In this document: positions 24,225 to 37,617 of the stretch, in pieces
Layout of the letters: every line of letters starts with the position of its first letter
Numbering within the stretch: position 1 is the first letter of the stretch
From: Nematostella vectensis
Taxonomy: Eukaryota > Cnidaria > Anthozoa > Actiniaria > Edwardsiidae
Length of the DNA stretch: 64,000 bases
Assembly (NCBI RefSeq): GCF_932526225.1
Contig: NC_064040.1
Span: 12,438,856-12,502,855 of the forward strand
Reading direction: 5' to 3'
The notes under the pieces: model-generated
The model's input: only the letters and a program-made list of their open reading frames with translations
Told to the model about the DNA's origin: nothing
Databases searched by the model: none
Translations under genes and position numbers: made by a program

Positions 24225-27200
24225 ATGGCGGCGATGCTGGTCGGAGGGAAGAAACTCAACGAGCTTAGAGTCGTAGATCTACGACAAGAACTTGAAAAAC
24301 GAGGTCTAGAGAAGTCCGGAGTCAAAGCTATTCTAGTGGATAGACTTCAGAAGGTAACTGAGGTTTTTTGAGGAAATTTTGTTTGTTTATTTGAGGCGAG
24401 AGATCGGCCGAGTTACTTCGCCTATCCGACAAACATGGCGACTGATTTTATAAATTAATCGTTCTCTCTCTTTTCAGGCTTTGCTGGCAGAAGCGGAAGA
24501 TGAGGGAAACGTAGAGGGTATGTTTTTTGTTTGTTTTGTGCAGTTTTTTTTCATGTAAGTTATTATGGGAAAAAGGAATTAGTAATGATACACCAGTACT
24601 GACGGACGCTAATGCCAATGGCGATTTCTTCTCTAGCATTCATTATATTTAAAAAAACAAGTCTGATGTCATCTCGCCTTTAATGCGATCTCAAATAAAA
24701 AATAATACTTCTTGTCCTTGTCTTGCCCTTGTCAGCATTTCTGATTTTTGTAGATAAGAGTCCTGCTTGTATATTCTGTGTGTTTTCTGCTTTTGTCGGC
24801 TCTTGAGCGTTTTTTAGCTGGGTTGGAGGTCTGATGTAGGAGTTTCACTTTCCCTATCAGAGAGAATTTCTATAAGTTATCAACTCAAAGTTGTCCATCT
24901 GATTTTTTTAGCCTTTGTTTTAACAATATATTGGTATGATACTATAAAATTTGAGATCTCTATATGGGTGAAATGTAGAAAATTTAAATATACATTCAAA
25001 GTACACAAGTATTCAGGATCTCAATGTAGAATATAGAAAGATAAACCAGACACTGGAAAAAAATTCTGCCCAATTTTTGTGTTGAGTGGTGGTATGAATT
25101 ATTTCACTATGAATATATGTCACTAGCAATTAATTAAAAGCCTGACCAAACACTATATAGTATAACTCTATAACTGTATAGCTCTGATTGCTTTTACTCT
25201 AAAGTTATGATGTTTAAATACTGGCAAACAAATTATTCGTGAGCACTGTACATCCAATTAAGTGCAGTTGGGTTTGATTTGGTAAAATTGGGTAAAAGTC
25301 AATAAATACCTTTTGTGTACAAATATCTGATAAAGGGGAAGGGAAGATTTCTCTGAAGTTGTATTGTAGAACTTTCTAGGAGGTTGTTTATTACTTTTTT
25401 GCTGATGTACTTGTGTTATTTCATTTTAGAAATGGAGAATGAGGAAGTGGATGAGAACATGGAAGAGGGGGTAAGACAAATAAGACATCGTGACATTGGT
25501 CACCACAGTTGCTCTTAGCTACCCCACATCTGTTAGCCTAGCTATCAGTGCAGCTTCGGTAATATTTATGACTTGATATTATTTCCATGGATCTAATTGA
25601 TGATAACATCTGTTAACCCTGATGTTAATGTTGAAAGCATTCTCTTTACTTTTATAAAATCTTGTTTTACCTTGATAAAAGCAGTTCTTTTCTTTGGCAT
25701 GATATATATTCTTTTAACCCATTCGCTCCTGGGATAAAAGCGCACGCGAATCACTCTCTCCCTGGGAGTTTTCACAAGTTTTGCAAATTCCCTCGAGCAG
25801 AAAGCAAAACACATATGCACAGTAAATTGCGAGACAAATAATGCATCCTATTCAGGAAAAGACGAGGAATCTGATGGTGTACAAATTAACCTTTAAACAA
25901 CAAGGAAAATAAAAAAACTAGACTATTATTTATCAAGCTTATTCAAATTTGTTCAATTTTGTGAACACGAAGAAACAAAACACAACTTCTTTTGACAAAA
26001 TCCCTCTTTAATAAATACACAAATCAATACTCACAGTATCCCTGAATACATTCCACGAGTTTATTCCACAGATAAGATTTCAAGACCTGGTAAAACAAAG
26101 ACATTTTATCAACCAGAGTTTCCGGTTTCAAAGTGCTTGTTCTGAACACAGCGAAAGTTGACCTTTCTAAATCGGTTTTATGTTTAGAGAACAAAATCTT
26201 AGTGCTTTCCGTGGATTTCCTAAACTCATAATCAGTTCACAACATCTTCAATGTACAATCAACTGAAAGTATTGATTAATTGTTGATTTTCCTTAATTTT
26301 TATTTACAAAGAAGGGAGGAATATAGAATTGATTCAAATTGTTTGCATGGATTTTGTTAGTCAAATATATCTTTCTCAAAGAAGCAAAGTAACATGCAAA
26401 ATATTCGAGTTAATCCATCTAAAAAACCCTTTGTGGCATCCTTGTTTCCTAGCAGATGTTATGTGATCCAGTAAAGGTTATTGTTGTACCATTTTGACCT
26501 CCTGGAATGAAGTATTTTGAGATGAGAGCAACCATGTAAATTCATGTGGTCAATTTTTTTAATTCACCCCGGCCTTATTTAGCTAAAATAAATATCATTA
26601 TACAGATCTTTTCACGAAAATAAGAAGCTTTTATCCATTCAGCAGATTTTTTGTGGGTAGATAATTCATTCTCACCAGACTAGAGGCAGTGTACTTCTCG
26701 AAAAAACGCAAAATCTCCACTGTGAGTCTTCAAAATTTAGATCTCGCTTTCAGAATCCCGCATGAATTCTGATATCTTTACGCACTGTTTCCCGTCATTT
26801 TTTAACAAAACGATCCTCTCACGGGCTGTAATTATCCTCTCTAGAGCTATCATGTCAGGTTTTCTAATTATCTTCCTTTACCAAGCTTTAAAAGCGAGAA
26901 AATAATGGAAATATTGCGATTTTCAAGCGCTATCGGGTCTCCAAGAATTCAACATGGCGGTCGTTTCAGGGCGGTATGGGAGCGAACGGGTTAATATTAC
27001 TGTACAAATTTGCTGTAAGTACTTCCACAAACTGCCTTGCATGTAACTAAATAGATTGGATATTTCATAGGGAGAGGACATAGAAGAGGATACTAATGAA
27101 CCAAAAGAGGAGCAGCAACCAGTGACCAAGGAAAAACATACCCCTGATGGTGAGGACATTGTTATGAAGCTAACAGAAGAGTTTGAAGCTGAAGATACAG

Positions 27201-30200
27201 AAGGACCATCAGAAGAGTTGCCTCAGGAAGAAGAGAACAAAAAGGAAGAAGAGGCTGAGAAAGATGAGACAGAAATGAGTGGTGTTGCTACCATGGCGGC
27301 TGAAGCCCCTGATGTGAGTAGCCATCTCCTAGACAACTCTCCTAAGTCAGAATGCTGTCTGTTTCTTATGATCTAGGGCAATTACCTTATGAAATAAACA
27401 AAATGGATAAAGTATAGATAAAAGTATGGGTATCCAACTAGCAAACAGATTTATTTTCCACTAAAATCTCTTAGCTAATTTTAATTACCCTAAAATAAAA
27501 CTTCTGTGCAAATGTTATATAGAATAATGTTTGATAATCATAAATGATAGATATAGAACATTAAGGTAATACCGGAGGTTATCGTTTAGGCTGGAAATCG
27601 CCTAAAAGTATATCCATACCAAAGATCGTACTAAAATATTCATCGTCGCCGATTTTCAAGAAATTCCGCCCTTTAATTATGTTCGAAAAAGCGAATTTAT
27701 TTTCGTCATTCGCCTTGCCGCTCAAGTTTCACTCGAGCTTCTACAAGTATAGAACTCAAACCAAAGAAGGATTTTGGCTTTTATGGGTTCATTCGAAGCA
27801 TTTCACCGACCTTTTAACTTCACCACTCTCTGAAATAAACCGACTAAACGATCGAAACCCGCATCTTCCCGCTAGGAAGCTCAGAGGGCAAGACTTCCTA
27901 GTGTAGGTAGCTTTTCAGTTTGCGTGGTTCAAAGCGAAATCGTAGTCCAGCCAAAACACCACGAACTGACAAAGCAAATTGCAGAACCACAATTCTATGT
28001 GTTGCTTTAATCTGTCCGTTTGTTTTCGATGTACAGTAATAAGAGGTCTTGTGTCACATGCTACAAACTGAGCAAACCATCCATTCACACCAAGTCAGTT
28101 TCCCGCCAAACAAAGCATGCTGTAGCTCGACCATATAAGGTGTATAGGACCATATAGAGCGAAAAATAAGGCTAGTTACCTCTGTTTAAGTTTCACGGGC
28201 TCACGAACATGCTGACACAACAGACTACAAACGAAGACACAATTCCCGAAATATTTCAGCGAAAAATCTTGCTTTAATCTCCTGAAGAAGCATCACAACA
28301 CATTTGTAGCAAAGTTTGGTTCAAGCTATTTTACTAGCGTTTAAATATTTCTGCACGAAATTTTAAGACAAGCGAGAATACTGCAAAATCTAAATTCTCA
28401 ACGGAGTGCGACATCATCAAAGAAATTCTCTTCGAATGCCGGTTGATATTCAATTTTTTTCAATCATCATTCTTATTTCGCCCCCCCCCCCCAAAATTCA
28501 AATGAATATTTTGTGTCGCACTCCGGCTAGATTTTTTTTAAAATAACTAAGGAAGGTGCTTACCAATTTTTATATCGATAGCTTGCATAGTCGCGGAGAA
28601 ATTCACCACAAAGTCGAAATTTGACAAGTTCGCCTGGCTCGCAGATTGCGTGTATCAGATTTCACATTTTCCCACAGATTGACTCGAAAATATTTTTCCT
28701 ATAAACCTGAATAACTTCTTAAACTTGTCCTGAAGTTTCAAAGGAATTCAGCTTTTTGTGTAGAAGATATCACAGCTCAAACTTGGTAAACAATTTCCGG
28801 GAAATAGCCTCCGGTAGTACCTTAAATATGCTAAACATAGAATATTATTTGACTTGAGTCTAATGTCTTTGTATTGTTTTACCTATAGGCCACAGAATCA
28901 CAAGAGGAGAAAGATTCTGCAGGTACTATTGATGTTTCATGTTTGTTTAACTTGGGGAAGAGAGAAATGCTTACCTTTATGCTGGTGTTTCTGTATTTGT
29001 TGAGAAAACTAAAGCTATGAAAATTATAAGTCTTGATCGTTTGAGCTCACACAAAGAGCCTTAGTGACACAGTTGACATGGTGATGCTCTGTAGGGTATA
29101 TGCTTCTGGATTTCAATTTTCTTGTGTTTGTCTGTTATTCTTCCCTTAAAAAAACACCACGATTAAAATCTTGTATCCCAATGGTGATTAGCTTCCCTAA
29201 CTTATTTAATTTCAATTGCAGCTTCCAAAGCAGAGGATTTCCTCAGCTTAGAGGTAAAGGATTCTAGCTTCCCTGAAGATGCAGTAGACCTGAGTTTAGA
29301 AGGCAGCAACAGTGGTGATATCAACCAGGATGACACAGCTGCTAGTATGGACACCTCAGAGGCGGATTTGTCCAAGGAGAATGGTCTCTCTGTCTCCTTG
29401 TTCGTTCACACGGATGACGTGCAGGATGATCTGGATGAAGACTTGAAAGATGTGCAGACTCCAGCAAAGAGTGCCCCAAATAAAGAAGGTATGTATGTTT
29501 AAGATATGCAAGTTTTCTGTTGCTTTGCATACCATGTTGCGTAACAAAAACTTTATTATACAGTTAGTGAGCTCAGAGCCCCATGGTTTGTCCGGAAAAT
29601 TCTCAACTTTCACCTTTGTTATAACAGTCAAATAATGACTTAGGCAGTATTGCATGGAGGATGTGTCTGCCATTTATTCTTTATCCATAAATATACAGTC
29701 AACATTATGCTTCCCTGGATTGGAGCAACTTAATGGGATAAAATGGAATATTGATTAGTGAAACCCACCATTAAGGATTTGATTTTTGTTTAGACAAATC
29801 CAAAGATGAAAGCACAGAAGAGAAGGAAGAGTCTGCTACCAAGGCTGAGGTCGATGACAATAAGAAGGCCAAAGCAGACAAAGCTAGGTATGTTTGTCAA
29901 AATCCTAGACCTACCTGATGCAAAGGAACCCAAATTAAGTCAATTTCCAGCTTACTTTGACTTCTCTGTAGTATTTTTTACTTATTTCTATTTGGATTCC
30001 CTCAACTGCAAATTGTTGTTAGATATATAACTAACCCATTTCATGGAGTATTTCTTATTCTTAATCTAAATCCCTAGGTGCTAGAGACATTAAGAACTTT
30101 CCGTTGTTATGTTGCTTACACAATCTTTAAAAAAATCAACTTTCAGAGTTGGCGGTGGAGATTGATAAGTAGGGAGTGGAAGTTATTTTATCTTTTTAGT

Positions 30201-33200
30201 TCAAATAAAAAGTCGACATTAAAAAAAAAGTAGCCAGGGCTCGGTTGAAAATGGCTGGCGCTTCCGCCGGCTGCCGGGGCCTACTGAAACCCCTGCATTT
30301 ATGTGGGATTTCCAGCAGTATAAAAGACTTTTTTTATGGATCATTTCACTAAACTACAGTATCTCTATCATCAGTGATGAAAAGGAAGAAAGTAAAGACT
30401 CAACTAAAAAGACCGACTCAAAGAAGCCCTCAGATACAAAGAAGACCCCTGATGGCAAAAAGACACCGGATAGCAAAAAGACCCCGGCCAAGGCCACGCC
30501 TGCCAAGGCCACGCCCGCCAAGGCCACGCCCACCAAGGACAAGAAGGAGGGGGGCAAAAGCCTGTGGGTTGCAAACCTGTCCTCTATAACTAGAGCTGCT
30601 GACCTGAAGACAAGGTTTAGTCAGTATGGCAAGGTAAGAACTGCTGGGAAAAAACTCAACTGACAAGAGACAAAAGAATCTATTAGAATCTGCGCTATTT
30701 AACAGGCCATCCACTTTAAATTATCAGTCAAATCCTCAAAGAAACCTCCAGTATACACAATGCTTATACAATTTTGATATATTTTCCACGTGTTCCATTA
30801 AAAATCATGAAAAAATGTTACATAGCCGATTGGGCGTACTGTAAACTGGTGACATTGCCGCTCAACAGACTTAAAACTAAATGCCCAAATGCTGACCCTT
30901 TTTTCCCTGTTTGTTTGCTTACAGGTTGTAGGAGCAAAGATTGTGACCAATTCCAAGGCTCCGGGTGCACAATGCTTTGGTCTTGTTACCATGACAACTA
31001 GTGAGGAGGCCGCCAAGTGCATCCAGCACTTGCATCGCACAGAGCTGCATGGCCGCGCTATCACTGTTGACAGAGTGAGTCCTGTCAGGGGCTTCATTAG
31101 GCCTTGGCAGCCGATGGAACTGCTAGCTGTTTTCCATCTAATTCCGGTTACTTTAAAGATTTAAAGATTAGTTTATTTGGGTTTTATTTGAACTAAAGAA
31201 ATAAAATAACTTCCACTCCCTACTTATCAATCTCCACTGCCAACTCTGAAACTTTATGAAACCCCAGTCTATCTAAGGCATTCCTTAGTTGAATTTGTTG
31301 CAGATTGTGTTATGCATACTTTTTCATCAATCAGAACTAAAACCTGACAAATATTAGGTGTTTTTGTTCATAAACATCTGACAGTCTTTTTGCTCTTCTT
31401 ACCATGTGGGCTAAAATGATTCCTAAGAATGTAATAATCAGGAAACTCTTGCCATTGTACAAATGTAAAGGCCGGGTTCAAATGCAGCATTTATTTCCCC
31501 TTTAATTTGTTATCCAGAAATTTTCATATAATTATCATATATGTTCACGTCCTTTCAAAAGTCTCACATCTTTTTTAAATTTAATACAATCATTTCAGGC
31601 TAAGGGAGACCGCGTTTCTCAGACTCAAGGATCAGCTAGCAAGAAAACACCTGGCAAAGCAGCTGACAAGAAAGGTAAATATCAATTTGTCTATTTAGGA
31701 ACTTCTAAACTTATGAAAAACCTTTTAATATCCTTACTGGAGACTGTTCGTTAAAGTGGCATCGAGTTATGACATAAGATTGAAATGTAGAAAAAAAAAT
31801 AAGAATGAATTACGTTTCCCAATAAAAGGGGGAATTCAGGCAACAATCATTTTCGTAGCTGCAGTGCAATCCGTATGAAAACAGCTAACAATTTAATTGA
31901 GCATGTGCTTTTTTCCTACATTTTCATCTGGAATGTTTCATTTGGAATGTTGTGCGCCTAACCGGCTGCATGCAAAATTTCGACTGTTCATAAAGTTCAT
32001 CCTAACCAAGCAGTCTTACGACCAAATCCGTACTACCATCAGACCTACACAGTTCCCTACATGTGTCTTTACGTGATCATGATATGCAAAATTGTTTCAA
32101 CATTGAGATATTGTTTCGATATTGTAGCATTTTGCCCCCATACTGGAAAATGTGTCTAGTGTACTTAATTCATAACCAAATTTTAGGGAATTTTATCATA
32201 GTGCTGTAGTGCCCATAGGTTTTTCCCCCCTAAAATTATCAGGAAATTACCAGGAAATTAAATTGGCTGTGCCCCCAGTTATCTAATTGTCAGAAAAAGT
32301 CAGAAAGTAGAAAAAGTCAGAGTAGTAGTATTTGCTAATAAATTGGTCTCCGTTGCATTAGCCTTCACTATATCTTTTATGCTCACCCAGGATCTGCTGA
32401 GAAAAAAACAGAGGACAAGAAAGCTGCAGACAAGGGCAAAAAGCCATCAGCTAAAACACCAAGTAAACCGGCGAGTAAGGGTAGAGAGACGAGATCAGGT
32501 GAGAGCTTTACCCTTTCTTCCACTAGATGTGAGCCTAGTTGCTTACAATGTTCCTTATTCGCCACTTGTTTGATGGCTACCTCAGGGCACCTTACGCGCA
32601 TTATCATGTTTCATACCCATCTTTCGACTAGGCATGCTGCCTGAGCGTGTCTTGCACCTAGTCAGGTTTGAATGACCCTTTCACTTTAGACGTGCCCCTA
32701 GAGTCTTGTTTGTGTTGCTAGAGTTTGAAGCTTGTACGTGTTTGTTCAGTAAGACGATGGAAATGGATAGTTTGTGTGACTCAGTTAATTAGCCTCCTCT
32801 AACTCTTCATCGTGATACTATGTACATATTAGCAAAAGCCAGTCGTCACAACAGTCTTTACTTCATTCACATCCCTATGTGTTTCCTGGTTATCTTCCAT
32901 TAGCCTTTTGTGTCTCCTTGCCTGTTATTGTCTTTACTAGTAGCCTTTTTTCCGTTATAGCTTGCATGGAACACATATCTCGGCAGGGGTGTCTCTCTTA
33001 TATTTACATGGAAAGAGTAGTTAGATTTAACACAACGACAGTTTACTGATGACACCCTAGATCTATGCCCTAGAGCAAGCTTGCCATCTGTTCTCAAGCA
33101 TTTGTTTTGTCACTAATGCTGAATTGTAGGAAGCGCCGCTAAAAAAGAAGACGTGAAAAAGGATGAGACCAAAAAGAGCGAGAAGGCCGAAATTAAAAAG

Positions 33201-35006
33201 GAGGAGATCAAGGTGAAGGAGGAGCCTAAGGACGACGCAGAGAAGAAAGAGGACGAGGGTAAAGAACCCGACAAGACCGAGCAGACAACTTCCGCCAAAT
33301 CCAAGTCACCTGCGTCTAAAGATGGCAAGTCCCGGTCACAAAAAGGCAGTAACAGCTCGGATGACTCACCTGTCAAGTCACTGGACGAGATCCGACGTCA
33401 GAGGACGGAGCGCCAGAGACAAGCCAAGGCTCGGGAGGTGCGAGATGCTCGAGAGAAGGAACGTCAGGACAGGATTCGCCGCGAGCGTGAACGTATCGCT
33501 CGTGAACGCGCCTTAGAGCGGGAACGTGAGAGAGAGCGCGAAAGAGAACGGGAGAGGCGTCGTCTGGAGTACATGCGGGAACAACGAAGAAGGCAGGAGG
33601 AGGAAAGAGCTAGGCTACAACGGGAGCTCGAGCGGCGCCGCGAACTAGAGAGGCTACGAGTGTTGCGTGAACGTCGTGAACGCGAAGAACGTGAACGTCT
33701 TGAGCGTGAGCGCCGTGAACGTGAAGTGCTCGAACGCGAAAGGCTGGAACGGGAACGTGCCGAACGCGAGAGACTCCAACGCGTGGAGCGTGAAAGGATC
33801 GAGCGTGAACGCATCGAACGTGAGCGTATTGCACGAGAGACGACGCGGCAGAGAATGGACATGGAGCGACTGGAGCGTGAGCGTCGCGGGACTAAGAGAC
33901 CTGGCAGCGCGTACGAAGATGACGGCGGTCAGAGAGCTGGGTACTGGCACGACCCCAAGAGGCCGGCTGTCGGGAGCGCTAGGCCAGACGAGAAGGGAAG
34001 AGCACGTGACTTCTTTGGCGGTGACGTGAACGCTCGCGAGAGACGCGTGGATGCCAGGCGAGATGTCCCTGCGGATCGACGCGATAGCAAAGGACATCGT
34101 GACGAAAAATCACGGAGCAGAGACGATACGCACCGGTCAAAGAAGGAGCACAGCCGCCACGGCTCCCATAGTGACAGCGACAAGGACCGACGTAGCAGCA
34201 AAGACTCGCACTCACGCAGTCACAGCGAGCGCTCCAAGGCGTGGCCACCAGCAGGACCAGGAATCCCAGCTGCTGTGGACCACCAGAAGAGCTTATCCAT
34301 CCTGCTGGAGCGGGCTGGGGTCGGCGGTATTTTAGGTGGCACAGCCGGCGTGGGCAGACAAGAGCTGGAGAAAGGCTTGGAGTATGGATTTGGTCACCGC
34401 GGTAGTGCAGACTGGAGGCAGGGGGACCCCCGGGACAGCAGACCACCTATACCCGTTGCAGCAAGGGGGGTTCCCATCCCAATGGCCGCTGATGGCGTCA
34501 TGAGAGGCAGTGGATTCAGACCGATGTCTGCGGAGGCTAGTCACCGTGACATTGTGGAGGCGGAGACCAAGCGTGACTGGCGTGACGCCCGCGGCGCCGA
34601 CCAGGAGATCATCGCAGCTCGTATGCGCGCTCGAGAATCCAAGACAGCACCCGCTGCACGTGCCGCGCCACGTGCGCACGGCTACGAGCCGCGTGAACGC
34701 ACCGTCGTCGCACGTGACACTGCGCCGCCCCGTGGGGGGTGGGGTGCTCAGGACTCCCGCCAACCAGCACCTTCTTTGCAGATTACAACACGCTCGACTA
34801 TCGACGACAGGTCACGTGCCGTGCAGCAGTATCCACGTGACTCTGCCCCACCAGCGTGGGCCCAGGTCCCAACCATGCAAATCCCGAATGCGAGGGGAGT
34901 GTATAGCGGAGCACCAGCGGACCGAAGGCACTCTGGCGGAGCAGACGCGAGGTTCGACCCGTACAAGGGTGCGCCCCAGAGGGGTGGGCCCGTGAGGCGA
35001 TACTGA
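24225..35006 (+). CDS. SAFB: Scaffold attachment factor B (SAFB/SLTM)-like protein
   Basis: This is a nuclear DNA/RNA-binding protein of the SAFB/SAFB2/SLTM family, which links matrix-attachment DNA, transcription and splicing. Exons read by eye: 24225-24353, 24478-24517, 25430-25470, 27071-27313, 28889-28922, 29222-29488, 29794-29887, 30375-30633, 30925-31074, 31599-31674, 32391-32498, 33130-35006. All have AG/GT borders and sum to 3318 nt (1105 aa plus stop). Domains: SAP at about 11-45 ([18 protein letters not shown]); acidic region 46-280; Lys/Thr/Pro linker with three AKATP repeats; RRM at 345-420 (RNP2 LWVANL, RNP1-like [25 protein letters not shown] as in vertebrate SAFB); a VKEE SUMO-type motif near 509; Arg/Glu-rich block 569-735; Gly/Arg tail ending DARFDPYKG...RRY, like vertebrate DARFTRRY. 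The start is the ATG opening the SAP frame. It is longer than human SAFB (915 aa). Exon calls are strong; the gene name is by family. Confidence 0.93.
25718..26990. mobile_element. piggyBac-like non-autonomous element in SAFB intron 3
   Basis: The ends CCCATTCGCTCC and GGAGCGAACGGG are inverted repeats with one mismatch, flanked on both sides by TTAA (25714-25717, 26991-26994). CCC...GGG ends with a TTAA duplication are the hallmark of piggyBac. The 1.27-kb interior shows no transposase. It lies in the transcribed orientation-neutral part of intron 3. Confidence 0.8.
27565..28821. mobile_element. TTAA-target non-autonomous element in SAFB intron 4
   Basis: Inverted ends GGTAATACCGGAGGTTAT and ATAGCCTCCGGTAGTACC (two mismatches) are flanked by TTAA at 27561-27564 and 28822-28825. 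The outer bases GGTAAT are shared with the element at 12296-12936, so the two may use the same transposase. The interior (1.26 kb) has only short frames, such as 75 codons at 27679. Confidence 0.75.
30141..30210 (+). repeat. Dispersed repeat, copy in SAFB intron 7
   Basis: This 70-bp block starts TTTCAGAGTTGGCGGTGGAG and ends TTCAAATAAAA. It matches the reverse complement of 31182-31251 with about four mismatches. A longer version (including GGCGCTTCCGCCGGC to about 30297) matches SEC23 intron 16 at 54008-54180 in inverted orientation. Confidence 0.85.
31182..31251 (-). repeat. Dispersed repeat, inverted copy in SAFB intron 9
   Basis: This is the inverted partner of 30141-30210. Together the pair brackets exons 8 and 9, which encode the whole RRM. 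Confidence 0.85.
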
Positions 35007-35339
35007 ATGATTACGTCCCCAACCGCCCCTCTTTACTGATCTACGGACACTTTTAATTGCCAAGACACACATCATCCGAACTTTCAGTCGCTGACTCGTG
35101 CATTTTCAGTCGTATTGATCTTCGTATCATCGCTATCATCTCAAGAATGGAACTCACGCTGATTTCTAAAGTTTGCGGAATAAGATTTCTATCCAGTGCA
35201 TTATTTTGCGAAATATTTTTTTCCAATTTTATTGTCTTCAGTTTTAACCAGGCTGAACTCTTGCGGGAAAAAATACAAAGTTTCAAGCAAACAGTCAAGT
35301 TAAAAAAACAGTACCAAGTTTCAAGCTATAAACAAAACT

Positions 35340-35815
35340 AAAAACGGAATTGCAGCACGAAGATTGAAGCTAAAAACGGACATGCATTACCAAGGTTAAA
35401 GCTAAAAACGGACTACAGAACGAACATTCAAGCCAAACGGACATGCATTACCAAGGATCAAGTTGAAAACGGACGCGTATTAAGGAGATTGAATCTATAA
35501 ACGGACTTGCAGCACGAAGATTCAAGCCAAGCAGACATGCAGTACCAAGAAACAAGCTAAAGACTGACGAGAATTAAGAAGATTGAATCTATAAACGGAC
35601 TGCAGTACGAAGATTCAAGCCAAACAGACATGCAGTACCAAAAAAAAAAACAAGCTAAAGACTGACGCGTATTAAGAAGATTGCATCTATTAACGGACTG
35701 CAGTACGAAGATTCAAGCCAAACGGACATGCAGTACCAAGAAACAAGCTAAAGACGGACGCGTATATAGAAGATTGAAACTGTAAACGGACTGCAAGCCA
35801 AAAACGGACAAAGAT
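35340..35815 (+). repeat. 94-bp minisatellite in the SAFB 3' flank
   Basis: Four to five imperfect units of about 93-98 bp are present, each with GATTGAATCTATAAACGGAC, CGAAGATTCAAGCCAAAC, GGACATGCAGTACCAAG and CAAGCTAAAGACGGACGCG. Within a unit, short words such as AAACGGAC recur, so the unit itself arose from smaller repeats. It is probably in the 3' UTR. Confidence 0.8.
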
Positions 35816-35833
35816 TCGAACTTGAAACCATGG

Positions 35834-35839
35834 AATAAA
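35834..35839 (+). terminator. Possible SAFB polyadenylation signal AATAAA
   Basis: This AATAAA is 828 bases after the SAFB stop and just after the 94-bp array. Another AATAAA at 36299-36304 is an alternative. Neither is confirmed. Confidence 0.3.
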
Positions 35840-37617
35840 TATACATACAGTAGGATTATTTTAGCAATGGTCACGGACACTTGGAACAATCAACGCGGTG
35901 GAGAAAACGCTAATCATGTTGAACCCTCTGGGGTAGATACGAGTCAATCCTTATACTTTACGGATGTATTGAGAGGTTTTTACTTAATAAACGACGACGA
36001 AACTCTAAAAATTTTACCAGCACATAAACTCGGATGTATAGATTATCAGCGATGACACAATTGGAGACTCTACCCTTACGACTGCAACGAAGCGGATGTA
36101 GCACTGACTCTAATCATCACCAAATTCGACGGAATCTTGAAGGCCCAAAGGCGTTTTTAATTATTTTAGTTTGAAGTTTCCCGAAACAAGGTGTAGTGTC
36201 AGAATTGTTTAGCTTTAGTTAGGCCTACGGCATGGGATTATAAAATGCAGTAATATCTCAATGTGTGAACCACTTCTCAGCTTGAAGAGCAATGAGGAAA
36301 TAAAGATACGAGCATTCAACTGCAACCTCTACAAGTAAAGATACGCATAGTGTATTCAGCTACAAGAGTCGCGCGCAACTCGGCAAATTGCGTGCGCAGT
36401 GCGCCATAGATGTATATCTTCTATATCTTATGCTTGGTGGTAGAGTTAGTGGGTCAACTATTGCGGGCAACTTGACAGTTGCTCAATTGTCTACGCTTGC
36501 AAAGCTTGGGATATTTCCCTTATAATTGCGCATATTTTTGGTTGTCATCGAGTGACTCCACTACCTAGTTTGCAATACAAGACCGATAGTTGATTCCACA
36601 GGCTATTCTCCCATCGTCGCCTGAAACAGCCAAGCTGACGATGCAATGATTGCATTGATTATCAATCTCTACATCAATATCAGACCAGTATCCCTCGAAC
36701 AACAATTACAGGATGAATCCAGATACTAAGACGGAACACCGGCAAGCAGTGTGAGCTTTGTGCGCTCTTCTCCTCTTGGCAGTGAGACTACATACCCAGC
36801 CAACTCAGAAAGAATACTGAACCTCCGAATGAAATGATGTTTATTGTCACGGTAGAAAAGACTTGTTATGGTATTGTATTTGACGTCTGTTGTATATTTT
36901 TGTTACAGTGGTGTAAGAGATAATAGTAAGGTAAATGTAAGAGGTAAAGAACTAATGTTGCACAGTTTGTTTTCTAACCCTTGGTCTTTATTCCCCCAAC
37001 TCTTACATTGCTCATAAGTGTTTCAGTAGCACCAAGCTGTATAGGTCTTAAAACATTTAGTATTGTTCTTGTTATGTCTAGTTTCCTTGCTGTGTGATTA
37101 TCCATTATTGCTGAAATAATGGCTAACTTATCAGTCTCTCTACAGGCCGTTCTACTGTCTCAAGAAACAAAGGTACGGCATAGTATCATTCACAATTTCA
37201 TCACCGTTGTGATTAAATGCAGGAAGGCCCTCCACTCTTGAAAGTCTATTTATAAGAATCGGACTGCAAGGGGCGGTGTTATCCAATTTAAAGGTCGCTT
37301 ATGATCAAACCGCCTAGAAAGCCGTAAATTTGCTAGATACTAAGCAAGATACCTTATCTAATCACTGGTCTAGTCAGATTGCTGTAAATGATAGTGGAAC
37401 CATGTAGAAATTATCATTAAATATTGTAGGTTTACGTCCGCCATTGAATGGGGTTGATCTGGGTGTGGCCTTTGGACGTGCTTGAGATTTAGTTTGAAAG
37501 AACAGTTTTGTATGTGTGAAGCGTTGTGGAGCAGAAATGGGAATGACTACCTCAATTTCCCAGTGCTGGATTATAACAGCGAAGGCACAAAAATAAGACC
37601 AACTTCACAGTGGAGCA
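35840..37617. other. Intergenic sequence between SAFB-like gene and SEC23
   Basis: No coding exon was recognised. A 77-codon plus frame at 35822-36055 has no identified domain. An AATAAA lies at 36299. Confidence 0.4.

Noticed and set aside
33464-34763. Antisense frames opposite the last SAFB exon (up to 155 codons)
   Set aside because: Shadows of the long Arg/Glu-rich plus-strand exon, which carries the conserved protein.
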